A stretch of DNA of 64,000 bases from Paraescarpia echinospica. Taxonomy: Eukaryota > Annelida > Polychaeta > Sabellida > Siboglinidae. The position numbers were made by a program, and so were the translations under genes. The notes under the pieces are model-generated. The model saw only the letters and a list, made by a program, of their open reading frames with translations. It was not told where the DNA came from and made no database searches. Numbering within the stretch: position 1 is the first letter of the stretch; each line of letters opens with the position of its first letter. Positions 21,259 to 33,375 of this stretch are shown piece by piece. The DNA is taken from NCBI GenBank assembly GCA_020002185.1, contig JAHLWY010000225.1:51001-115000 (forward strand). The letters run 5' to 3'.

Positions 21259-22861
21259 TCAGCCTGAGCCACGCATATTTATTCGTATGAATATAATATT
21301 ATGTTGCTTATTATGTTCACAAAACCACCACCCCTCAATACTGTGAAAATGTCCATAACAATAGCATGTAGGCCTTCGTAACATGTATCGATAGCTTGCG
21401 ACTGATTTATTTGAGAGAGCAGAGAATTACCGTTACAATACAAAGAATTGCAGCCCATGTTTTGTTAAGTTACAAATCCTCTTGTACATGTAAATTATAG
21501 AAGTTCTGTTTTTAGTTGTTTTTTATTTTGGTCTTTCAATTTATTAATAACATGCATTTGGTAATTTATACTTCTACATTCATACCTTTTGTAGAAAAAT
21601 GTTGTAAATGTTGTTTTCCGTTTCATTTAATTAATTCACTTCATCTCACTTTGCGTGATTCAATTTAAATACAGTCAGGGTTGGCAGCTAGGTTTCTGAC
21701 AGGACAGTTTACAAATTGTTTGCACGTTGATGACACTGAAGCCACAGAGGCTTCGCTTCAAGGAACATACTTTCCCAGTCAGAAACCTCTAGTTAATAAC
21801 CACAGTTGCAAGTAGTTGAAAGGCCGTAATAATTTTTGTTTGTTAAATCAAGCCAGGAAATCCATAATATAATGCCTCTGTTGCTCTCATAAGAGACACG
21901 ACTAACTGCTGGAATCTTCTTCTAAAGACTTAGTGACTCAGCCAGCCTTTAGACAAGTGTAGCCAGCTTCCAGTGGCACCTTGCTGTCCATCTAAAGAAC
22001 AACGGGGATATTGATCATTGAACAATAACAGGTGGTAATCCACCCTCTGAGTAAACAGTATAACTTTGTGGATACTGCCAGGGGTTCACCCACTGCCAGC
22101 CAAATGTCCTCCTCATTAATTAGCAGTGTTAAATGAATGACACATTGAGACCACAACTAAGGCATTGGGTATTTTGCATGGTTTACTATTGAATTCATAA
22201 AACTTTGTTTTGTTGAACTATCAGTGAAAAATTGCAATTTTTTTTATTTATTTTATATTTTTTGAATAAAATTAGTTTGACTTTATTTTCTGTAACCTTC
22301 TTTCCAGCCCATCTGTGTTCTACCTGTATTTAGTTAATAAGTTGACACTTGTAAATTGTCTAGTTGTTTGTTATGTACTACACTTTTACAATATATATAT
22401 ACAATAATAACTTTGCCACTCTCATATCATTGTAATTGTTTCACAACTGGGCAAATGACCTTTTCACTCGTGAGTGCTGGGCAAATGACCTTTGGGCAAC
22501 ATATGTTTACCTGTTAATGAAATTAAAAAGTTTACAAGTTACATACCACACACATATATAATATTATATATATATTGACGGGTAGTAGTGCTGTCAAACC
22601 ATGTTCATTTTCACAAATAATCTGACTCATTCCATATTCCAATTCATGACTTTGTTCGACAGCTTCAACACAAAGGCGCGAACTACCTCAACATCACTGC
22701 AGCCGTCACACATGACAAGATCTGTGTTGGCTCTATCGAGCATCAGTGTTCATAGCAAAGGCAGCTCAGGTGTCCAGTCACTTCCTGAGGCTGGATGCAG
22801 CTCAGGACAGTTAGAACAAATGCAAGTATTAATTGATGCTGCTATGCAAACGTTATATGTA

Positions 22862-24305
22862 TACAGAAATCATAGCATAATAATTGGAAGATATGCAAAC
22901 ATATGTGATTGGGTTTAACAATTATGTTTTATTCTGACCAATCTTAGGGTAGTTACACCATCTTTGGTTGATAAGGCTTTTGTGAAACTTTCAATTACAT
23001 TCTACATTTAATTTGCAGTTAAATTTGTGTACTTAATGGTCTATTGATTTAATTTGGAATATTTCTGTTGCAAACATAAATTCGTATATACAGTGCAAGT
23101 ATGTTTCATTAGCCCCCCCCCCCCTTCCGTTATCACCACTCCAGCCAAGCGGCTGAAGTTATAGTTATTTTATTTTGGCTCAGTAGTGCCAAAATTTAGA
23201 CGACTACACCATTTGGTTCGGCCAGGCTCAATTTCTGGATCCACCCCTGTATGTGATAGTTTTGTTTGTCTGCATGAGGATTTTGCAGTAATGTGGTGTC
23301 CTCGTTAAATTGCATATTGTTGTTAGAAATGCATGCGAATTGAAGTAAAGACAATGTAAAGTACAAACATTTTATTGAAACTATTTGATAAGATTGACTA
23401 CAAAATTATGAAAAGCACAATACAACTACAGGTACAATCACTGCACTTGATGTGTATAATGTAATATTTTTTAATATCACATACACATCACATGCACATA
23501 ATATGCAAAGCAACAATAGAAACACAAATTAGGAAGACTTACTTAGACTTAGTTCCTCCTGTTCCTTTCGGGACATCGGGCGACGAGCTTTCTCCATCTA
23601 CTACGGTCTTTCGCAATTTCTTTGGCCTCATTCCAGGTGATTTCCATCTCTGCCAGATCTTCTTTAAATGTCTTGCGCCAGGTCTTAGTCGGCCTTCCTC
23701 TCCTTCTATTTCCACCTTCAGGCACCCATTCCATTGCTACATGTGCTGTTCTCTCTCTTGGTAGGCGTAGGATATGTCCCGCTAGTCTTCGTCGTCGAGA
23801 CTTAACTATGTGATGCAGGCTGTCCAGACCTGCCCTCCTCATCACTTCTTCATTTGTGGTGTGTTCTCTCCACGATATGCCCAGTATGAACCGGAGACAT
23901 CGTCGATGAAATACGTCTAGTTTTTTAATTAGGAAGAGGTTGAAAAAATGTCAGGTACATATAAAAAACAAACAGTTACTTTTATCATGATTCTTTGTTG
24001 CAAAAAAACAACACTAGTTAGTACATGTGATATCAAATGCTAGTTGTAGTTTATACATGCCTTATATGTTTACAACTCACAAAATTAGTGACTAAACAAT
24101 GATGTGTATTTAACAACAATTTTTAATACCCATAAAATGTAAACCAATGAGAAAAAATTACTTAGAAAGATGTTTAGTTGAACTTCAAATAGTGACTAGA
24201 CTAGACAGGGTCATCCCTATGTGATTGAGAATTACATATACAATCACTACATGCTGCATTGCTCCAGTTTACTCAGCTGTATGAAGAGTACCTGCTACAG
24301 ACAGT
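22862..24305. other. Segment present in copy 1 but absent from copy 2
   Basis: Comparison with the inverted middle of copy 2 (~45,960-46,010) shows ~1.4 kb extra here, including a retrotransposon tail. Copy 2 has ~33 bp of unrelated filler at the same junction, so deletion in copy 2 is as likely as insertion in copy 1. Confidence 0.6.
23549..23925 (-). mobile_element. 3' tail of a non-LTR retrotransposon
   Basis: The reverse-strand frame reads RRRRLAGHILRLPRERTAHV, GGNRRRGRPTKTWRKTFKED and LAEMEITWNEAKEIAKDRSRWRKLV. This is the characteristic C-terminus of many LINE reverse transcriptases (GRPxxTWR...DRxxWRxLV). It is severely 5'-truncated and lies within the copy-1-specific segment. Confidence 0.85.
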
Positions 24306-24440
24306 GGTGGATAGTCTTCGCATATTAATTTCAGCTTAATGCTTCCCAAGTCAAATTGGTGTTTTCAATTTAACAGGTCTGCCAGGGAGCCAGTAAAGTG
24401 CTCTGAGCAATCCTGGGGACTGGATAGTATACAATATCAA
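24230..24440 (+). repeat. Headless SINE family 2 fragment
   Basis: Matches the body of the SINE at 20,155-20,480 (TTGCTCCAGTTTACTCAGCTG, GTACCTG, AGTGCTCTGAGCAATC, GGGACTGGATA) but lacks the tRNA head. Counterpart in copy 2 at ~45,850-45,960 (-). Confidence 0.7.
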
Positions 24441-25264
24441 AACTAACCTTACTCAAGTGTTGTTTAATTATCATGAGAAATGAAAATGTAATGTAAATTA
24501 TTTGTGAAAATATAAAACAGTGATAAAAAAGAATAATTTAGAAAGATGATACATGGCATGAAAAATATATAACAGTCCTCATGATTCATAGATAATTTAA
24601 ACAAGTAAAATGCTGCTGTCAGTGTATCAACAGACTGTTGCTGAAAAATGTAAAAAGGCTTTCAATACCATTACTTCATCACAAACTTGTGTTGTACATA
24701 ACAAGTGCCTGGTGTATGTCGCAAGAACTCAGCTGGCTGCCACTGACTATCAGCAACACAAAGACAATGAAACCCTACCACTGTAACAATGCTGGATAAT
24801 TCATATTTTTTTTCATGGACACTGGTAAAAGTTATAGTTGAATTGAATACAAATACTTTGTATTATTGATTTTTGATAAATGTGTCGTCACGTATAAAAA
24901 TATCATACATGTCAGAGCAATGCTAATTGTCACGTTTTCTCCGGTATAGGTAGATGCAGATGTACAGCAAAAAGTCAGGAAGCTGGTATGCAGTACTATC
25001 AAAGATAACGATGTAGTTCACCGAAGAATGCTCGACACTGAACCTCTCTCACAGCGTTGAAAGTTGTTGCCCGAAGACTCATGCCATAACTGCCAGACTC
25101 TGGCACCCACCGTTCCATCACCAATTGCAGAGCTAATCAGGCGTCACTTCATTCTTATGTCGAGCAACCTGCATTCTACATTGGTTTCCAGTCAGTCAAG
25201 CTAACTGACTGATCTGGAAGCCAGTGTAACCCCTTGGCACTGGGGAATCTGTCACGAATGCAAC

Positions 25265-25429
25265 TCACGACACAATTGGGATCACTCGGTGGACATTCAC
25301 ATGACAAACTGTTAATATGCAGCATATTGCATGGCTGTAGAATCTTGTCCGAGATCCTGGACATACAACTGCCCAGTATGCCATATTAACTTGGAGAGCT
25401 AATAGTACTAAGCACACTAGTTCAATCTC
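25265..25429 (-). CDS. Candidate exon EIELVCLVLLALQVNMAYWA (Y side, unknown)
   Basis: Acceptor TTTACAG at 25,430. The open frame reads EIELVCLVLLALQVNMAYWA, then VVCPGSRTRFYSHAICC, to a stop at 25,265. Copy 2 has the same exon on the forward strand (44,859-45,023), with only conservative changes such as LALQ to LAIQ and AV to AI. It runs in the same direction as the intact Y-side arm exon (27,137-27,303, -), so both could belong to one gene. No homologue recognised. Confidence 0.35.
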   Translation of the reverse strand, partial: EIELVCLVLLALQVNMAYWAVVCPGSRTRFYSHAICCILTVCHVNVHRVIPIVS

Positions 25430-27136
25430 CTGTAAAGAAAAGCATATATTCAGTAAACAAAAACAGGCATCATAATAGTGTTGGGAGGAAATAATTATGG
25501 AGTTGTTCATTGTCATAATCAGTAAATATAAAATCATGTTTCATGTATGATCTGCAGCATTTCACAAGAAAAAAGGCAGCAAGAAATGTTCTACTACAGC
25601 TGCATCTATACATGTTGATATCTTACTTCTTAGGAACAGTCAGTGTTTACTGGGTGGGGAATGGGGGTGGGTTGATACAGCATGCAGACATTAGTGGATT
25701 ATGCTATTTTTCAAAACGGTGACAAATTTTTACTATTTTTCTTTACTAGGTGTTCATTGTCATTACAGCAATTTTAAATTGTTCAATTTCATTACAGTGA
25801 CGCTTGATCTTAGTCAATGTTATAGACTGATTTTAATTCTGCTAATCAGTAAAGTGCATTTATATATATATATTTTTTGTTCAGTATATAAATTCATGTA
25901 ACTGTCCGCCATGTGTAACTACTACACATATTCATGTTGTTTGACATTTTAAGCCTGAGGTTTAATGGTCAAGGTGAATGTTGGAAATGACAAAATGAGG
26001 TGTATTTTCTAACAGTGTATTTTCCTCGTCAAGTATTCAAAGGTTCATAATATGTATGTCTACTTTCTTCAAGAATGAATCATTTATTTTATAAATTTAT
26101 TTTAGGGTCATCGCCATATGCTAAATACTTTTTAAAGGTGTATTAATGTCTTTGTTGATACACTGGGTATAATATACAAGTGCAGAAGTCAACCTAGTTT
26201 TTCATGTCCAAGATGTTATTATTAAAATGTGTATGAAAACAAATGTATATTTAAATGTGCACATTAAAATATTGGTGTCCTGTAACTTACGCTATTATTT
26301 ACTCCATAACAAGCTTCTTTGTGGACAGTTCCTGTTGATAACATTTGTGCTGTATCTTAGGCCCATGAAGAAAGAAGAGACACAAAAAAATGCATCCTAC
26401 TTGTTTATTGTTGTTTGAAAAAAGTGTGGTTGTGGACAATGTGGTGGATAACGTAAGTTACAGTGTCCACCATTTCACGTCCAGAGTGCTCTGATCATTC
26501 TTAACATTTTAAAAGTCTTGGTTGGATTCTGATGAGGTACTAGCATACATCAGTCAAGCAAATTTTGATTTCTGAAGTGTTTCACATTCTCATATTTTTG
26601 TTAAAAGACACCATGAAACTTACATCGTGAACTTCACTTGGCATTGCGCCACATAACAGTGAGTAAAGATATCTTATCTTCTTTAATTTTAGGTGTAGAT
26701 GTATCTTGGTTAGCAGCTAAGACTTTTTGTTTTTGTTGTCCAGTCCTCTTTTTTGGCCCAGTATTGTGCTTCACCTATTTACCCAGACACATATATAATG
26801 TAATATAAATAATAATTCACGAGTAAGGAGCTGTTAGGTTTCTTTTAAACTGGTTAATGGTCAGGAGTATTCTAAGTTTATGAGGCAGGGTATTCCAGAA
26901 TACTAGTCCTGAATAATTTATTGTTAGGTTTCGAATGTTTGTTCTTACATTTAACACATATAAATTTGCCAAACCTCTTACAAATAAGCCTGCTGGTATC
27001 CATTGACAAAGAAAACTATTATTTCATCAAGGCAGTATCATATTTGCCAGGGACGTACAAACTACTAAGCTCATGTGGTTGTTCGCATTTACCTTTAATC
27101 CTACAGTCCTTTTAGTTTAATGTTAAGATAACTCAC

Positions 27137-27303
27137 CTTTCTTTGTATAGAGACTTGCTCTTTTCCTCCAGCTTCTTTCCGTACTGGGATAAGTATTCCT
27201 CTAGACTCCCCAGTGTAAATTTGGGTAGTTGGTGCATACCACCATGTACGTCCCTATACATGTTATTATGCGGCAGTTTCATGCAGAGCTCCTCTTCATT
27301 AAC
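27137..27303 (-). CDS. Intact arm exon VNEEEL...YKE (Y side)
   Basis: A 167-bp exon on the reverse strand, acceptor TTTTACAG, donor GTGAGT. It encodes VNEEELCMKLPHNNMYRDVH, GGMHQLPKFTLGSLEEYLSQ, YGKKLEEKSKSLYKE and leaves AG for the next exon. The FTLxSLEEYLxxYGKKLEEK stretch resembles the segment that precedes SWIM fingers in invertebrate SWIM-YqaJ proteins (family memory). Open and free of the 8-bp insertion that kills X-side copies. The next exon on this side is not identified. Confidence 0.6.
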
Positions 27304-27569
27304 CTGTAAAATGAAAAACAATGACATTATCCCAAGTTATGTTCAATATGTGACTAAGATAAAGTATAGTGGCTTTGGAGTAAGACTGCTCATGATATAG
27401 AAGAAAGCACTGTGATCAGGCTGGGCTGGTACCCCCGCATCCCTTTCGATAGTGTATGTTACTCCAAGGGTTTGTGCTGGTTTTTATGAAATATAGAAAC
27501 ACACCCTCCCATCTTTAGGTAAGGTAAGGATGCATTTTATTTATCCCAACAGCAGAAACAAATTATACA

Positions 27570-27890
27570 GAGAGTGTGGCTAGTGTAGTGGTTAGCACAT
27601 CCGCCTGGCATGCCAGTGCTCTGAGTTCGAAACCTGGACCGAGCAGGCATGATATTTGGTGTAAAAATCTGGCTCTCAAAATTGGGGACTGTGTATCCCT
27701 CGTGACTCGGTAATGTCGGTCCCGTCTCAATTTGGGACGTAAAAGAACCACTGAGGACGACAAGCACCCTGGTAGTGACCACCCTCAGTGCCAGCATATA
27801 AAGAATGAGACCTCATAAGACCATTACATTGTAACCACAATAATACAGACTAGTCAGTTAATAGAACATTGCCAAGCGCTGGAGACAACT
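27570..27890 (+). repeat. tRNA-derived SINE trapped in the arm (copy 1 right)
   Basis: Head GAGAGTGTGGCTAGTGTAGT (A box region), B box GAGTTCGAAACC at ~27,622. Mirrors 17,500-17,817. Confidence 0.8.
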
Positions 27891-27895
27891 AGAAC

Positions 27896-28357
27896 TAAAA
27901 AATATGAAAACAAATACTAAGATACAAATTTTATAATAACAATTTACATAATGTCAACAAAATACAAAACAAATCACTGTGTGATGGGAGACTCCACACT
28001 ATTATTATCTTTAAAGTTTAATAATAGGACATTGTTACGTAGCCGAGCATCGGAACCGTGTGTGCCAGTGATAAATGTCTGAGCACTGTACGCGCATGCG
28101 CCTATTGTGGCTTCTTTCCAGTGCACGGACGCGGAGCAGCAAGCCGAGCATCGGAACCACGTATGTCAATGATAAAGGTCCGAGCACTCAACACACATAC
28201 GTGTGCATGTTGTGGTGCTCGGACACGGCGCATCGGAACTGTGATCATCGGTGTAATAGCCGGTCCGAGCACATTCCCGATCGCGCTGCGTTTCAGTTCT
28301 CCCTTTGTCTCGGATTCATTACTTATCGAACTGCTTACTAAAATAGGTCTACTAACA
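27896..28357. repeat. Extra block in the right arm, related to copy 3 and to arm ends
   Basis: Absent from the left arm, which runs straight from CTAGAAC into ATATACATTG. Its first ~130 bp is the reverse complement of 39,810-39,945 in copy 3. Its remainder holds two diverged units beginning AGCCGAGCATCGGAACC (28,042 and 28,142), the same motif found near arm ends at 15,531 and 40,671. It looks like a patch copied from a rearranged relative. Confidence 0.65.
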
Positions 28358-30608
28358 TATACATTGAATATATACTATAATTATCTAGGTAATGCCGCCA
28401 GTCATTTGCACGACCCAACATGATCATAAGAACATTTATGTGTTCAAATGATATAAACAAAACTTTGTTTACTATTTTATGATGGAGTTTTCATAAATAT
28501 ATGCTATTAGAAAATGTGTCTCTTACAACAATATGTTCCAAATGGTGTTAGGATTTGACAGATATTATAGTGCTACTGAAATGTTTATTTACAGTAATCT
28601 GCTTATTGTGTTCCTGGTATTAGAACTTTTGACATATAGATTTACATGCCGGTTGTAGTTCTAAATTATATTTTTATTGATGGTTCAAGTAGCAGCAATA
28701 TTTTACTTACTGGCCATATGTAACTATTGCCAATATCACAACTATAGAACGCAATAATGCATTTGTATGTTGTGTGGAGTCTGCGAATAAAGCATATTAT
28801 TATAAATAAAATATACTTTTAGTACACCTATAGCCATGGTAATTTGTAAAAGCAATTGCTCAAAGCAGTGTAGTCTAATTACAGCATATACATGCACATA
28901 ATTGCCAACAAAATATCAACGGAATAAAACTATGGTATCATAATTATACGAAAAGCATAAGTATTGGCAAGGACATACATAACTATTTTAATGTAGGCCC
29001 TATATGTGTGGGCAATAGTAGTTTTGTAAAATATGTATGTATGTAAATAAAGAAGTCATTATTATTATTATTGTTCATGTTATTATGCGGGTGGGTGCCC
29101 AGGGGAGTTTTCTCGTTGCCCAGAAACCCCCCAAGAAATCCCACACTATACGGCAGTGTACAGTGAATGATGGCATGCAACATCCAGCGTTACTGTGATA
29201 CCCATTTGGGAAGCCACAAATATATCAATCCTGGGTACGCCTCTGTTATGTGTTCTACACATAATAATGATATACTAGTTATGATGAGTTATGACAACAG
29301 CAGAGTAGAAACACCAGAAGAAGATTTTATTGAAATAATGCATACAGATATGTGAAAGAACATGTCAAGTAATGCTATAAATACAATCACAGTTGCAGAA
29401 TAGCATCAGTGTCTAAGTACTGACACTATAAACCCATTAGCCAGTTTAAATATATGTAAATACATTACATATAAATAGTAATAGGACTATCTAATATTTA
29501 CTTTAGGCTATCTTAATTAACAATAAAGTAATTATAAAATATCAAATGAAAATCTTAATTCAACCTTTAAAACGCCACTGGCTTAAGGTCACAGGCTCCA
29601 TTTGAAATGTTATATTTTAATTATCAGTCATGTTGAAAACTACTCGTCATAGATTAAAGTTGCATTCTGAGTTACACAAGTTTAAGGTGTATGCACAACC
29701 TAAACAATAATGTCAATATTTATTTATTTGAGTATATTTGCTACCGTAGATGTCACTTTAGCATTTGATGTTATTTGATAAATTACGCTTTTGCAAAAAA
29801 TAAGCATGACATGCATACGTAATTTTAATTTGGATCTTAGAATTACATATTGTGTGAACGAAAATTTATATGGAGTTGATGAAAATTATGTATTGTATGG
29901 GGCATGACGATTCACTGGAAATTTGTATTTAAAAGATGAACGTTGTCAGAATACAACTTTAATCTAATGTTCAATACATTCTGTCTATATCAAAAGAAGT
30001 TCAAAATGACTTAATAATCAGTTTGCATGACGACAAGCATGGCATGGTTTTAAAATGTCAAATAGCATTCAATATTATAAAAAATACTTTTTAGTCAGCC
30101 AAACTAATTAATTGCACAACTTAATATATTATTGGTCATAATTAGTTTATAAAATGTGATTTTCAAAGGATGTTCCGTATCGCCAACGTTGATCCCAAAT
30201 AAAGCTACGCTATGCTCTATTGCCATATTTAGCGGAAGCGAGAGCAAACACGTGATGACTGGCGCATGCCCGTTCAATGCTCGAATCTTTAACGCTGAGG
30301 CACACGGTTCCGATGCTCGGCTATATCGTTAATAATATTCAATTAATTGTACACGTTATAGTACGAATAAATATTAGTATTGACAGTTTTCGAAACATCA
30401 TGAATTATCGCTCACAAACAGTACCAACCTACCCGACATTCAATTCGCGTTTTCCGGCAGACTGCTTGGCACTTCGTTTCTTCCGTTCATCTTTGAGTTC
30501 TTTTAAACTCCAACATTGATAAAACAGGTCATAATGTGGGTGAAAAATGCTTCATATAAGTTTTCTGTACACTACGACGTGACGTTGGTGACTGACAGCA
30601 AGGCCTGA

Positions 30609-30634
30609 CCAAAGCAATTATATAATTGCTTTGG
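30609..30634. repeat. Perfect 26-bp palindrome in the Y-side arm
   Basis: Identical to 15,219-15,244. Confidence 0.95.
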
Positions 30635-30979
30635 CCTGACTTGCAAGGGATACTTCAGTATTTGCAAGTTGGTGTAGTTCGCTAGGGGGCAGCACATCTT
30701 AGCTTAGCTTAGGTCACTGAGTCCAATTTGTGCCAGATTATCGTTTGGAGAACTTCGTTTCGAGAAAATATTTTGGAGAAAATTTTTTGGAGAAAATCTT
30801 TTGGAGAAATATTTGACCAAACGCCATTCTAGTTAATTATTTGACAAAAATCTTGCACAATGACAGCGTAAAGGGATAATCGAAAGTCATAATTCGACAA
30901 TCTCGGCGTAAAAGGATAATCGAAAGTCAGAAATTAACAATGTAGCATTGTGGAATTATGGCCCTAATATCGTTCCATA

Positions 30980-30985
30980 TACCTG
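30980..30985. repeat. Right 6-bp target-site duplication of copy 1
   Basis: TACCTG, identical to 14,840-14,845. Confidence 0.8.
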
Positions 30986-31500
30986 TGCCACAACATTGCT
31001 GCTGATCGACCAGGCGTGACGGCAACAACTGGACCACTCCACAGCCATTCTTCACAACATGTTGGCGTACAATAGAACTGACCTACTACGGATTGGACGC
31101 GCGATTGTGAACAGATTTCACCTTACACTAGACGTTTGTGCGGCATCACTTGGACCATTTGGACGCTTGAACAATCGACGGACTCGCAGGGGCTGTAGGG
31201 CAGGGAGGTCAAAGCAAAGACCAATTACTGCGTTAATTAGCCATCGCCCCCTCCGTCGTTTACCGCGAGACGTAACACATGCATGCTGACTCTGATTCGA
31301 CTTACGTTTGACAGCCTAACTACTGCTGTTTGGTTAGTGAACGTAAGGTCTCTTCGTAACAAAGCTGACATCGACATTCTCTGCCTGACAGAGACGTGGC
31401 TGTGCAATAATGATGACACTTTCACTTCTGCGATGGTCCCAATCTGGGGTAAAGCCTTGGATCTTGCCTGGATCTCAGGATGCATCATCCCTTTATCGTT
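30986..31500 (+). mobile_element. 5' fragment of a non-LTR retrotransposon (start of endonuclease)
   Basis: Forward frames give FHLTLDVCAASLGPFGRLNN followed by RRTRRGCRAGRSKQRPI (31,110-31,230), then after a frameshift NVRSLRNKADIDILCLTETW (31,343-31,400). That is the conserved start of APE endonucleases, with the basic RRGxRAGxxxxRPI stretch commonly found before it. The rest of the element is missing. Confidence 0.8.
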
Positions 31501-31952
31501 CACATTTATTTCGAGGTGAGTTGATTCAAGCAATGGAATTTAAATAAGCAATTTGTAGACATATGTATATTGACAGCTATTTTTATAAGTGTAAGAAGCG
31601 TATGCATTGTTTATTTTTCCTGCTTCCCAATGTAGTCAGCCGAGTAACGTTTCGATTGAATAGAATTATAAGGTCCGCCGTCGGCGTCGGTGTCAGCTGC
31701 CGCAACGCTGGGACTGTCACTGTCACTGTCACTGTCACTGAGTCTGTCGAGCCTGTACTTCAATAAATAACATAGCCTTGGCTTAGGCAAAGGTATCGCC
31801 TGTGTAGTTAGTAAAACTGAATTGTCCGGTATTTGACATGCAGTGAACGAAAATGCACACTAAAATATCAGTATATGCAACCATAACAAGATGATTAACC
31901 TGGTCGTGGATGTAATTTGTTTGCCTAAACTGGCTAATGGCTAAATCTGGGA
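31501..31952. other. Spacer with a short (TGTCAC)n run
   Basis: 31,714-31,740 is a hexamer run of about four TGTCAC units. Nothing else recognised. Confidence 0.5.
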
Positions 31953-32156
31953 TTTGCCATCATTTGGGTACGTGTGTCTATGGGTCTTGCCTTTCCAAAT
32001 TTCAGTCAGCCGTTGTTGAAAAGTCCCCGTTTCCCCACTTATTTGAACCGAAACTTTGCCATCATTTGGGTACGTGTGTCTATGGGTCTTGCCTTTCCAA
32101 ATTTCAGTCAGCCGTTGTTGAAAAGTCCCCGTTTCCCCACTTATTTGAACCGAAAC
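31953..32156 (+). repeat. 102-bp tandem duplication
   Basis: Two practically identical 102-bp units (31,953 and 32,055). The unit length is a multiple of three, which keeps both strands open through both units. The duplication looks recent; no protein family recognised. Confidence 0.95.
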
Positions 32157-33049
32157 TTTAAAATGTGAGATTCGTACGTTCACAGACTGTTTTTAATGCT
32201 ACATCTGCGATTGTTAGTAAACTTGGCTGGCATGTTATCATTCAATGTAAACGTTTTTAGGTTTGTTAAAAAGTACACAATACCATGTTGCCACGGAATT
32301 TTGCGTTGCACGAATTTTGGTCACCAGAAGATCTGCACTCTAGTATACATAAGCTTTTATCCATGAATATATATTTAAAACAAAATCTAATAATAGATCA
32401 GATCAAGTTGCACTGCTTCATGTGAATAGTACATTTGATAAAAATAGTACTTGCTAAAACAAATTAAACAATTATTTTTGACATATTACTTTACCGTTAC
32501 TGTACACTTTTCACGAGAATTGCCAATATGTATAAATATATATAACATTAATTATTAGAGCAAGAATAAAGGAAAATATACAGTGCATTCTGTATAAGGT
32601 CGAACTTCCAGGGACCCATGACAAAACTGATAAATGGAATTTCTGATAACTAGAAAGTTATCAGAAGGTCCGCATTTGCCCTGGACCGAGGAAATGACTT
32701 CACTTAGCGAAAATCCACTTATGTGAGTTCGAATTGTCTGGAATGCACCGTATAAGACCAATGCATACATGCAATTATGTAGAAGCAAATTAAAAGTTGG
32801 CCAAAGTAATGTATTGGGATTTAAGTCTGACTGAATCAACAGAACAAGGTTCTTTTGTATTTCTTTTCCATTTAGCCAGCTGTATACTTGGTGATAAGTC
32901 CCATAATCCAATATCTAAACTGAATTAATCTGCACAGTGTTGAGTTAGTTAACTCATATTTAGGCTCAATTTCCTAAACAATTTTGTTTATTAGCAGAAA
33001 CATTGGAAATAGCTGAGCTGACGGAAAGAGGAAATTGAAGACATCTAGT
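32157..33049. other. Spacer, nothing recognised
   Basis: A reverse open frame of 118 codons (32,911-32,555) has no motif I recognise and is probably fortuitous. Confidence 0.4.
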
Positions 33050-33375
33050 TAACAGTGCCATTAATTGGACAACGGGTCACCTGACATAAGATGATGTCTG
33101 ACTTTGTTCTGCCCCATTCTGTTCTGTGCGACATCTACTGGGAAGTTGTACTTCACTTCGAGTTTCAAATGGATGTATGAATCTGATAGCTTTGTGTATT
33201 AAAATGCATAGCAGTGCTATTAATAGGGCAAAATGTTAACTGACACAGTAGTGAAGAAGTCTGACTTTGTTCGGCCACATTAGTTCCATATGGCTTTTGC
33301 TGGGAATATGTACATCACTACTTTTCAAATGGATTTGTGCAGTCGATCGATTTGTGCACCCAAATGCACATCATC
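33050..33375 (+). repeat. Diverged tandem duplication, ~158-bp period
   Basis: Two units begin GTGCCATTAATTGG (33,055) and GTGCTATTAATAGG (33,214). They share GTCTGACTTTGTTC, TGCTGGGAA-like and TTTCAAATGGAT blocks in the same order. Confidence 0.7.

Larger units (their letters stand above)
14846..30979. mobile_element. Giant palindromic DNA transposon, copy 1 (~16.1 kb, intact ends)
   Basis: The two ends are exact inverted repeats (left TATGGAACGATATTAGGGCC; right its complement, ending CGTTCCATA). The inverted similarity extends over the whole of 14,846-19,077 against 26,271-30,979. The unique middle is 19,078-26,270. A perfect TACCTG duplication flanks the element. The same architecture recurs in the opposite orientation at 40,164-53,915, and part of it at 39,100-40,163 plus 53,916-~54,690, so this is a family. 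The middle contains a broken SWIM-type gene and other conserved pieces. No DDE transposase or DNA polymerase is recognisable. Size and 6-bp duplication recall Polintons/Mavericks, but the ends and content do not. Superfamily unassigned; probably non-autonomous. Confidence 0.92.
26271..30979 (-). repeat. Right terminal inverted repeat of copy 1 (Y-side arm)
   Basis: Mirrors 14,846-19,077. It is ~0.5 kb longer because of an extra block at 27,896-28,357. Its inner variants match copy 2's left arm (also next to Y), not the arm across the hairpin. Confidence 0.92.

Noticed and set aside
21069..21272. Reverse frame overlapping the MPPTQ frame
   Set aside because: Shadow of the forward frame; no acceptor, donor or motif.
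23101..23130. C-run as a possible regulatory element
   Set aside because: A simple poly-C stretch (AGCCCCCCC...) with no further structure.
14846..30979. Classification as a Polinton/Maverick
   Set aside because: Size and 6-bp duplication fit, but no polymerase B, integrase, ATPase or capsid motif was found and the ends are not AG..CT.
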